Shown here: in pieces, positions 56,856 through 64,000 of the stretch
Layout of the letters: every line of letters starts with the position of its first letter
How positions within the stretch are numbered: the first letter of the stretch is position 1
Origin: Carposina sasakii
Lineage: Eukaryota > Arthropoda > Insecta > Lepidoptera > Carposinidae
Length of the DNA stretch: 64,000 nt
Reading direction: 5' to 3'
Assembly (NCBI GenBank): GCA_014607495.2
Contig: CP053152.1
Location: 13,747,899 to 13,811,898, forward strand
The notes under the pieces: model-generated
Databases searched by the model: none
The model's input: only the letters and a program-made list of their open reading frames with translations
What the model was told of the DNA's origin: nothing
Position numbers and translations under genes: made by a program

Positions 56856-57600
56856 CTATTGAGGGATCGCCCACCACCGGGCCCTATACCCTCCGCTGAC
56901 CCTCGGATCTGCCTACTCATGATCACGAACACAAGACACTACAGTCGCAACGAGAAGCCAGATCCAAGCACCTAGCATGCAACCATAAATATATAGCTGC
57001 TAATCCGAAAACCAATTAAAATTTTAATCGACATATGTTTCGCCAACACCCGTGGCATCATCAGGATTAGTTTTCCATGTTAGTTCTATCTACCGAACCA
57101 ACTAACTAACAAATAAAACCAATGTATTGCAAATCATTTTTATACCCTCAATCAACATAAAAAAAAAAAATGTTAATACCTACATATTAGTTTAGAAATG
57201 TAAAATTATTATAGATAAATAAATATTAAAAATATACATTAGTTATTAATTGTTAAATTATTAGAAGAAAAATAAATTTATATTAATATTAAATATATAT
57301 AAAAAAAAGACCATATCAAGGCTGTACGACAAAGTCATTACCTTTGTCCGATCCTATTGACTTTGACATTGACAGATTGCAGCCAAAACTGGGCTCGTGT
57401 TTACAAAATCTATTTGATTATTTACCAAATTAATACCTGAAAATTTTGCTTTCATAATTTCTAGTTTTTCTAAAATAGACAGACGGATGCCTTTATCTGC
57501 AACATGTAGAACTCTTAACTCATTATTATCTGCCAGGGAGTGGCCCGCCTGGAGTAAATGTTCGGCAAAGTTGGATTTATTAGGATTACCATTTCTAACA
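56856..57600 (-). repeat. Inverted partial copy of PLE 3' end
   Basis: Minus-strand copy of the last coding part (the 57354-57600 frame repeats the GIY-YIG C-terminal residues such as SNFAEHLLQAGHS and KGIRLSILEKLEIM), the 3' UTR and a pLTR truncated at CTATTGAGGG. It mirrors 60115-60880 of the main copy. Confidence 0.9.
57021..57076 (-). ncRNA. Hammerhead ribozyme, inverted pLTR copy
   Basis: Complement of CTGATGA at 57058-57064, of GAAA at 57038-57041, and of the GTC cleavage triplet at 57030-57032. The same sequence as the two plus-strand copies, so equally intact. Confidence 0.7.
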
Positions 57601-57644
57601 TTTACTCCAGGCGGGCCACTCCCTGGCAGATAATAATGAGTTAA
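57515..57644. repeat. Palindromic head-to-head junction
   Basis: Arms of about 45 bp (TAACTCATTATTATCTGCCA...GGAGTAAATG near 57516-57560 and CATTTACTCC...TGGCAGATAATAATGAGTTA near 57599-57643) enclose a 38-bp loop. The arms come from the GIY-YIG coding end, so two copies met here in opposite directions during insertion. Confidence 0.9.
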
Positions 57645-57938
57645 GTTAGTTGGTTCGGTAGATAGAACTAACATGGAAAACTAATCCTGATGATGCCACG
57701 GGTGTTGGCGAAACATATGTCGATTAAAATTTTAATTGGTTTTCGGATTAGCAGCTATGTATTTATGGTTGCATGCTAGGTGCTTGGATCTGGCTTCTCG
57801 TTGCGACTGTAGTGTCTTGTGTTCGTGATCATGAGTAGGCAGATCCGAGGGTCAGCGGAGGGTATAGGGCCCGGTGGTGGGCGATCCCTCAATAGAGATT
57901 TGAACTTCCGAATAGTGACGCCTGATACAATTCAATAT
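57644..57938 (+). repeat. Upstream pLTR of PLE
   Basis: 295 bp direct copy of 60607-60901, from AGTTAGTTGGTTCGGTAGAT to ACAATTCAATAT. It carries the hammerhead and, further on, the ATG used by the reverse transcriptase frame. Confidence 0.9.
57675..57745 (+). ncRNA. Hammerhead ribozyme, PLE subfamily B
   Basis: GGAAAACTAATC (helix I), CTGATGA (57687-57693), one extra T, GCCA/TGGC helix II (57695-57698 with 57706-57709), GAAA (57710-57713), minimal ACATATGT helix III, GTC (57719-57721), then GATTA pairing with TAATC and a further GGTTTTC that can pair with GAAAAC. Predicted cleavage after 57721. Hammerheads in Penelope pLTRs are an established finding for the group; activity here is inferred. 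Confidence 0.75.
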
Positions 57939-60203
57939 TTAACGAAGTGTAGCATCACTAAACAGGCAAAATTATACATCAGACTAACAGAAGCTCAACG
58001 TATTGCAAAACAAAACGTGTGGTTTAACCAACAATGTAAGTACCACAAAGTTATTCCTAATTATATAAATGTTCGCTCTAATGTTGACAATAGACAGGCA
58101 AAATTTGCTATAGAACAAGCTCAAAAGTTTTGGTTATTTCAAGAAATTAAGTATTGGTTTTCCGTTAGAGATAATTTAAAAACACATCTTAAAATTTTGC
58201 ATATGGAACTTTCATTTAGACTTCATCCGGTGGAATTTGACCTTTTAGATAAAAAGGCAAGAGATTTGGCCTATTTTAAGGGTCAGCAGAGATTTGATAC
58301 ACAGTCACACAAATTAAAACTTTTGATATCTAAAAAATATGGAGAGAACCACACTAATAATACTCCGCCTATTAAGAAAGACACACACAAGTTTTATAAA
58401 AGAGTTGAGAATCTCTCTGACACAAATTTTACAGAACAGGAAATATGTTTGTTGACAAAAGGTTTGAAATTCTGTCCACCAAAAAATATTAACAATAAAT
58501 CTTTGGAAGTTTTGGCAGTGGACACAGAAATAACCTTAGTTAGGAATAAAGTAGATACCACTGTCAAAAACGTTCTAGCTCATGAAATGAAGGAATTACA
58601 TAAGGAAATTAATAACTCTAGTAATCTTAACAAAACTTCATTTTCATATTACTCAAAAATATATAAGTCTGTACAACTCAAGTTAGATCAAAACAACCTT
58701 TTAATTAGTAAAGCAGACAAAGGCAATACATTGGTTATTATGAAACAGGATATGTATCATGAAAAGGTAATGGAAATCTTAAATACAAATGAATTTCAAA
58801 CATTGCCCTTTGATCCTACAAATAAATTCAATGCAGAATTGAAGAAATGTATTGCCAATTCAGAATATATTTTTCCCAAAAAATGCCCCCATTTAATTAA
58901 ACGCGTAATTTCAATGAATCCTGTCACACCAATGTTATACGGTTTACCAAAATTACATAAAATTAATATTCCTGTTAGACCTGTAGTTTCCTATATTGGA
59001 GCGCCTGCATATAAATTGGCAACGTTTTTAAATAACTATATAAAGGAAAAAATTCAATTCACACCTAAGTATAGTGTTAAAAATAGTTTAGATTTAATAG
59101 AAAAAATTAAATATATAGAATTGCCTACAAATTCAAAATTATTTTCATTAGATGTAGAAAGTTTGTTTACAAATGTTCCTTATAAAGATTGTTTAGACAT
59201 AATTAAGACTTGGTGTGATAAAGTCAATTTACATCCAACGGAGGTTGATAACATTATTGGACTGACTAGACTTTGTATGAACCAAAATTATTTTTGTTAT
59301 CGGAACACCTATTATTTACAGAAGGATGGTTTGGCTATGGGTTCTCCGTTGTCACCGTTTCTTGCAGAAATTTTTATGGATTGGTATGAAAATAAGTTTA
59401 TAGTTAACAATAGTAAGATAAAATATTATTTTAGATATGTAGATGATGTTATCTTGTGTTGGACAGGCTCAGTGAGACAGTTTCATGTTTTTGTCAACAA
59501 AATTAATACCAAGCATGCCAAAATTAAATTCAAAATTGAAGAAGAAGTTAATAATAGCATAAATTTTTTGGATTTAACTATATCAAGATTAGATAAATTT
59601 CATGATTTTGCTGTATACCGGAAACCTACCCATACAGATGTCACAATACCGGTTGATTCTTTCCACCCATGGCAACATAAATTAGCGGCTTATAAGTCTA
59701 TGATACATAGACTGGTAACTTTACCGCTTAACAATTACAATTATAATAAAGAATTTAATACCATTGTTCAAATTGCCAGATCTAATGGGTACAGTCCTCA
59801 ATTAATTTATAATCTGGTCAATAAAAAGGAAAACATTTTGGTTAAACAAATGTTATACCCTAAAGTTGATCAGATTCAAAAACCATACACTGGTAGTTTG
59901 ACATATTATGGAGGTTTTTCAGAAAAATTATCTAAATTATTAAAAAAAGAAGACATATTTGTGGCGTTTAGGACTTATAATTCATTACAAAAGTTAATTA
60001 ACACAAAACAAAAGTTGGAACTTAAAAAGAAATCAGGTGTATACCAGTTGAAGTGTGATGTTACATTGGACAAACTGGTCGCAGTTTTAATGTTCGATAC
60101 AAGGAACATATATCAGCTTTTAGAAATGGTAATCCTAATAAATCCAACTTTGCCGAACATTTACTCCAGGCGGGCCACTCCCTGGCAGATAATAATGAGT
60201 TAA
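57831..60203 (+). CDS. Penelope-like reverse transcriptase (endonuclease out of frame)
   Basis: An open frame of 790 codons from the ATG at 57831. The first 36 or so residues are translated from the pLTR itself (MSRQIRGSAEGIGPGGGRS). Reverse transcriptase motifs: SKADKGNTLVIMK, YGLPKLHK (about residue 368), RPVVSYIGAPAYK, LFSLDVESLFTNVPY (about 440), KDGLAMGSPLSPFLAE (about 500), YFRYVDDVIL with the YVDD active site (about 535) and INFLDLTISR. RYRKPTHTD-like VYRKPTHTDVT follows. The GIY part (GVYQLKC) appears at about 735, then an indel near 60055-60062 throws the frame and the protein ends at TAA 60201. Aspartates of the catalytic motifs are intact. A shorter product lacking the endonuclease would be made unless the shift is bypassed. 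Confidence 0.9.
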   Translation: MSRQIRGSAEGIGPGGGRSLNRDLNFRIVTPDTIQYLTKCSITKQAKLYIRLTEAQRIAKQNVWFNQQCKYHKVIPNYINVRSNVDNRQAKFAIEQAQKFWLFQEIKYWFSVRDNLKTHLKILHMELSFRLHPVEFDLLDKKARDLAYFKGQQRFDTQSHKLKLLISKKYGENHTNNTPPIKKDTHKFYKRVENLSDTNFTEQEICLLTKGLKFCPPKNINNKSLEVLAVDTEITLVRNKVDTTVKNVLAHEMKELHKEINNSSNLNKTSFSYYSKIYKSVQLKLDQNNLLISKADKGNTLVIMKQDMYHEKVMEILNTNEFQTLPFDPTNKFNAELKKCIANSEYIFPKKCPHLIKRVISMNPVTPMLYGLPKLHKINIPVRPVVSYIGAPAYKLATFLNNYIKEKIQFTPKYSVKNSLDLIEKIKYIELPTNSKLFSLDVESLFTNVPYKDCLDIIKTWCDKVNLHPTEVDNIIGLTRLCMNQNYFCYRNTYYLQKDGLAMGSPLSPFLAEIFMDWYENKFIVNNSKIKYYFRYVDDVILCWTGSVRQFHVFVNKINTKHAKIKFKIEEEVNNSINFLDLTISRLDKFHDFAVYRKPTHTDVTIPVDSFHPWQHKLAAYKSMIHRLVTLPLNNYNYNKEFNTIVQIARSNGYSPQLIYNLVNKKENILVKQMLYPKVDQIQKPYTGSLTYYGGFSEKLSKLLKKEDIFVAFRTYNSLQKLINTKQKLELKKKSGVYQLKCDVTLDKLVAVLMFDTRNIYQLLEMVILINPTLPNIYSRRATPWQIIMS

Positions 60204-60364
60204 GAGTTCTACATGTTGCAGATAAAGGCATCCGTCTGTCTATTTTAGAAAAACTAGAAATTATGAAAGCAAAATTTTCAGGTATTAATTTGGTAAATAA
60301 TCAAATAGATTTTGTAAACACGAGCCCAGTTTTGGCTGCAATCTGTCAATGTCAAAGTCAATAG
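60062..60364 (+). pseudogene. GIY-YIG endonuclease part, frameshifted
   Basis: In the next frame the sequence continues with YIGQTGRSFN, a basic helix (RYKEHISAF), KSNFAEHLLQAGHS and a C-terminal tail ending at TAG 60362-60364. These are the YIG half and the conserved Arg, His and Glu region of GIY-YIG nucleases. The inverted copy at 57354-57600 repeats only the part downstream of the break, so it cannot show whether the shift is ancestral. Confidence 0.85.
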
Positions 60365-60606
60365 GATCGGACAAAGGTAATGACTTTGTCGTACAGCCTT
60401 GATATGGTTTTTTTATATATATTTAATATTATTATAAATTTATTTTTCTTCTAATAATTTAACAATTAATAACTAATGTATATTTTTAATATTTATTTAT
60501 CTATAATAATTTTACATTTCTAAACTAATATGTAGGTATTAACATTTTTTTTTTAATGTTGATTGAGGGTATAAAAATGATTTGCAATACATTGGTTTTA
60601 GTTGTT
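60365..60606 (+). other. PLE 3' UTR
   Basis: AT-rich, non-coding, repeated in inverted form at about 57105-57355 with very few differences. Confidence 0.85.
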
Positions 60607-60901
60607 AGTTAGTTGGTTCGGTAGATAGAACTAACATGGAAAACTAATCCTGATGATGCCACGGGTGTTGGCGAAACATATGTCGATTAAAATTTTAATT
60701 GGTTTTCGGATTAGCAGCTATGTATTTATGTTTGCATGCTAGGTGCTTGGATCTGGCTTCTCGTTGCGACTGTAGTGTCTTGTGTTCGTGATCATGAGTA
60801 GGCAGATCCGAGGGTCAGCGGAGGGTATAGGGCCCGGTGGTGGGCGATCCCTCAATAGAGATTTGAACTTCCGAATAGTGACGCCTGATACAATTCAATA
60901 T
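60607..60901 (+). repeat. Downstream pLTR of PLE
   Basis: 295-bp direct repeat of the upstream pLTR, nearly identical (for example GTATTTATGTTTGC here against GTATTTATGGTTGC upstream). Confidence 0.9.
60638..60708 (+). ncRNA. Hammerhead ribozyme, downstream pLTR
   Basis: CTGATGA at 60650-60656, GAAA at 60673-60676, GTC at 60682-60684, with the same helices as the upstream copy. Two direct hammerheads in tandem pLTRs would release a unit-length RNA of about 2.96 kb (57722 to 60684). Confidence 0.75.
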
Positions 60902-60916
60902 CAAGACTTAGTATTT

Positions 60917-62879
60917 GTAAAGAGGAAAGTGGTTTCTTGCTCACTTGCTCTTGTATTTGATTTAAACCATTTGTTATGGTTACCGAATTTTTTAAAGTGA
61001 CATTCTTGACCGTATTTCTCAGATAAACAATTAAGAAACAAACCATGAGAGTATACCTATATGTATCTATATAATACACTCTACTAGAATATGTCTTTCA
61101 GAAATCTTCAATATTTTGGATAACAATATTTACATCCTCATTTACGTACATAGATACATTATTTTGATACGTAGTCGGTAGCATAGTAAGTCTATGGTAA
61201 CAAAGCAATGAACTGGTGACATAATTAGTGACTGATAAGAGTCGCATAGTAACTGTATACGGGTTCAAATGACTCAATTTAGACGCTTACATGTAGTTTT
61301 AGTATTACAATATAGTATGGTAGCGTTTTGTAGAATATTAGGTAATAATTATCTTCCATTGTTAATAAAAAATATCAGAAGACTTTTAGATCCTGGTTTA
61401 GGACATCGTAAGGTCATGTTTGTCATTGGCAATAACGGCCCTCAAACAAATAACTTAAAGCAGGTGGAGGACTTGCAAGGAGTTTTCTATTTGTAAATTT
61501 TATTTTATTTTGTAGCTCTATTTTTTTTTTACGTATGTTTAGTTACTATTGCAAATAATTTTAGTTCGTAGGTTATTGGTTCTTTAGTATTTATTATGCT
61601 ACGTATTATCTATTCTAATAAAGATAATTTACTTAAAGCAAAGATTAGATAGTATTTAGGAAAATAAATTAAAACTATAAAAACGCTTCTTGGCAACACC
61701 GCTAAAAGTGTGTCAAAAATATTTTTTATACTGGCCACACGGTCACACTAGCCCATAATGGTGTGTACCTACAGTTAAAAAACATCTGAGGGCCTTAATA
61801 ATAATATACAGGGTGTAGGAAGCATTATATAGATGTAACATTAAAGAAAGATCAACTTAACAATAGCAATATCGCTGGCAAGGTTCCTTGAGTGATATAG
61901 CCATATTATATCGACAGCATCACAATACAATGTAGTGGTGTCATAATATCGATTGTCTTGTTAATACAATATGCTTTGTTCGGGAAATCCTTCTTGTACA
62001 GCTTGTTTGTAACAACTGATTGTCACTATATATAATACAGGATATGGGAGAAATTTTAAAGAAAACTGTATTTTTCACGAGTAAATCTAGAAGATAGAAT
62101 CAATGTAGGTTGGGTTGTAACTATTTGGTTATGTTAGATTTTATTATAAGGGGTAACACTAAGTTTACTTGAGTAAGTCTATTATATCTTTTAGCATTAT
62201 TATAACATTTTTTAAACATAGACTGTCATAAATATGAAGTGTAAAGTGATATTGTGTATGGAAAATTTATTCCGTCTCTACTTCATATTTAGCTACTTTA
62301 AAGAGCGATTAAAACACAACTTTCATTAGAGAAATACAGAATGGATAAGCTCCCAGTACTAGTTCGATAAATAAATCGCATCAAACTCGATATCGATAAA
62401 ATATCGATGAAAAACACTTCCTGTTTCGAGTGACATGTTTATTGCCTATTTATCTTTGAGAAATAAACTATTGTATCTCCGTTTGAAACTAAAGCCAGTA
62501 ATTTATGGGATCTAAACACAAATCTACGCGTTTTCATATATTTAATGACCTTTATTGTGGAGATAAAGAGATTAAATTGCTAGTAGATACGCAATCTACA
62601 GTCTTGCGTAGAGCTTGTAAGAACACTTTATCAATCAAACTGTGTTACATAGGAAATAGAGTCTATTTTGTAAGCGATGTACAGACGTTTAAATGTAAAT
62701 AGTTTAAAATACAGTCGACGGCAAGTTGATTGAGAAATGTTTATTTAACGCTTACTTTGTTTATTTTTACATGTGCTAGTTACAGTTCTGTTCAATAGTT
62801 CACACGGAGGTGAAAAAGTAACGGAGTATTAATTCTAATGGGCCTAATGAATTTAGTTACCAGTAACAAAGTTAGGTGG
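60917..62879. other. No gene seen
   Basis: AT-rich. Frames at 61269 (75 codons, ATG) and 62505 (65 codons, ATG) have no recognisable product. A lone ACAGGGTGT word lies near 61809. TCGATATCGATAAAATATCGATG near 62387 is a short palindromic patch. Confidence 0.4.
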
Positions 62880-62889
62880 AGTAAGCGAC

Positions 62890-63295
62890 TTCTCGGTGGA
62901 ATAAGCCAGTTCTCGAATGGAGACAGCGCCTCGGCAAGCGTAGAGTTGGACGCTCTCTGGCCAGACAGGTGACTGACGACCAAAGTAGGCAGCCCTGGTC
63001 TGACTCGTCTGGCCAACACAGCCCCAACGCAGTTGTTTCGAGGGTTCTTTAGCGGTGGTCAGCTGAGGTGCACTTGTCGCGTAGGTTTTAAACCTTCAGC
63101 GCACGCCACCCAGCTCGGTGAAGATGAAAAAGCCCTTCAGGCTATCATCGGTTTATCATTTATCAGTGTATCAAAAAAAAAAACTCCGGATAGACTTTAA
63201 GAGGGCTGCTGGTAGTAACTGGATGGAAAAAACGGGAGATCGAGCCGTATGGCGTGCCCTTGTATGTCGTCTTTGCTTTCCACGTTTTCCATAAT
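62890..63295 (+). pseudogene. RTE-clade reverse transcriptase fragments
   Basis: Plus-strand codons near 62897-62960 read WNKPVLEWRQRLGKRRVGRS, and near 63195-63275 KRAAGSNWMEKTGDRAVWRA. Both belong to the RTE C-terminus in the right order, so they are probably one copy split by about 230 bp of other sequence (which includes CACGCCACCCAGCTCGGTGA). Dead remnant. Confidence 0.65.
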
Positions 63296-63360
63296 TTGAG
63301 ATTAAGGTCACGCACGTCTTTTCTAGTGAAACCACCGATGTTAATTTAAAATTATATCAT

Positions 63361-64000
63361 AGGGTAAGGTTGCTTAAGTCGTATCACAGCCTAAGTCGTA
63401 CCCCGGCAATATCTCATCTGATACTTACAAATAGCGCCATCTAGTATTATCAGCATGAACTATTCAGTCGAGCGAGCAAACGATAACAAATAGATCGCCG
63501 GCTGATTTCGTGAAGCAAAAATATTTAAAAAGTAAGCTTTTTATACACTTTTTATTTAAATTTTCGATGTATTTGTAAGCTTTTTATGGCAGGATTGTGA
63601 TATCGAACTTTTTTCTTTATTCACATCAATTTGTAACACTTATTTGGCAATAGTTTAGGTGTATTCAACCGGTCGAACTTTTTGAGGTTATGTCTGTATT
63701 TTAGTTTTAAACTCACAAGTCTTCGCTGCTTAAGTCGTACCTGTACAAAATTCCTTACTCGTACCGGTACCACTTAGGTACCTATTAAGAAAATTGTTTT
63801 GCAATTTACGTTATTGTTCGTCAGGTAAATAATAAATATGTCGAAGAGAAAGTACAACACATGGAAGCAGGAGGATATGGACGAAGCTTTAGAGAAACAT
63901 AGAAATGGAGAAATTGGATTCAATGAGGCTTGTAGAAGATTTAATATACCTAAGCCTACACTACGACGACATTTGAAAGGTTTAAATAAAAAAACAAAAT
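63361..64000 (+). mobile_element. pogo/Tigger-like DNA transposon, left part
   Basis: Upstream of the transposase start are repeated words CTTAAGTCGTATC (63375), CCTAAGTCGTACC (63391) and CTTAAGTCGTACC (63730), which look like terminal and subterminal binding repeats. The element probably begins near 63365 (GGGTAAGGTTGCTTAAGTCG) and runs past the window end. Boundaries are not certain. Confidence 0.5.
63838..64000 (+). CDS. pogo-type transposase N-terminus (partial)
   Basis: From an ATG at 63838 the frame stays open to the window end (54 codons): MSKRKYNTWKQEDMDEALEK, then GFNEACRRFNIPKPTLRRHL. This is a psq/CENP-B N-terminal helix-turn-helix: W-x-x-E-x-M-x-x-A at the start, A-x-x-x-x-I-P-x-x-T-L-x-x-H-L in the second half. 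Such domains head pogo/Tigger transposases and also occur in domesticated insect genes, so a host psq-type protein is the alternative. The nearby AAGTCGTA repeats favour a transposon. The DDE domain would lie beyond the window. Confidence 0.75.
   Translation, partial: MSKRKYNTWKQEDMDEALEKHRNGEIGFNEACRRFNIPKPTLRRHLKGLNKKTK

Larger units (their letters stand above)
56856..60904 (+). mobile_element. Near-intact Penelope-like element with inverted partial copy
   Basis: Flanked as a whole by GACTTAGTATTT at 56844-56855 and 60905-60916 (12 bp). From the left: an inverted copy of the element's 3' end and pLTR (56856-57600), a palindromic junction, a pLTR (57644-57938), a reverse transcriptase frame, a frameshifted GIY-YIG region, a 3' UTR (60365-60606) and a second pLTR (60607-60901). 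The arms are nearly identical, so the insertion is young. Reverse transcriptase plus GIY-YIG endonuclease and pLTRs with hammerheads define the Penelope group. Confidence 0.95.

Noticed and set aside
57354..57674. 106-codon minus frame as a separate gene
   Set aside because: It repeats the C-terminal part of the Penelope endonuclease in an inverted copy and is not an independent gene.
61269..61496. 75-codon plus frame with ATG
   Set aside because: No recognisable product or context; within expectation for random AT-rich DNA.

Overview
This window looks like repeat-rich, AT-rich intergenic DNA from a moth or butterfly (Lepidoptera). The reasons are many copies of dispersed repeats I recognise from lepidopteran genomes: the CTAGTGGACGCCCGCG family, retroposon tails ending in (ATGT)n, a SINE with a CTCCTACCGTATTTCGGCC core, and RTE-type LINE 3' ends with GATGAT tails. 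Eukaryotic polymerase III boxes, LTR retrotransposons and Penelope-like elements are also present. I found no host protein-coding gene I could support; every long reading frame belongs to a mobile element.

Layout. 1-14 kb: a 479-bp direct repeat, then a mosaic of MITEs, foldback repeats, LINE/SINE tails and three short Penelope-like (PLE) insertions (2.1, 2.8, 7.7 kb). 14.55-17.15 kb: an old, internally deleted and frameshifted mag-like Ty3/gypsy element with short LTRs, a tRNA-Ser-type primer site and a 5-bp target duplication. 17.7-23 kb: the longest stretch with nothing recognisable. 23-35.5 kb: MITEs, two copies of a tRNA-related SINE (one with a 15-bp target duplication), a tiny PLE insertion and a 1.2-kb inverted-repeat element. 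35.72-42.29 kb: a complete, apparently young Ty3/gypsy retrotransposon on the minus strand, with identical 472-bp LTRs, AGTC target duplication and one open Gag-Pol frame of about 1,600 codons. 42.3-56.8 kb: more MITEs, RTE fragments, repeat tails and two more PLE fragments. 56.86-60.90 kb: a nearly intact PLE with a 790-codon reverse transcriptase frame, a frameshifted GIY-YIG endonuclease, terminal pLTR repeats and an inverted partial copy. 63.4 kb to the end: the start of a pogo/Tigger-like DNA transposon, cut by the window edge.

The most interesting system is the PLE family. Its pLTRs carry hammerhead-ribozyme cores (CTGANGA, short helix II, GAAA, tiny helix III, GTC or GTA cleavage site). 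Six separate PLE insertions, from 95 bp to 4 kb, are each bracketed by a direct repeat of 12 bp or slightly more, so this family appears to make target duplications of nearly fixed length. Several insertions are head-to-head, and the large one contains a palindromic junction. Two subfamilies with different ribozyme cores are present. Other points worth a second look are the SR-rich Gag, a candidate leader intron, an unusual protease motif and a 26-bp array of short palindromes in the young gypsy element.
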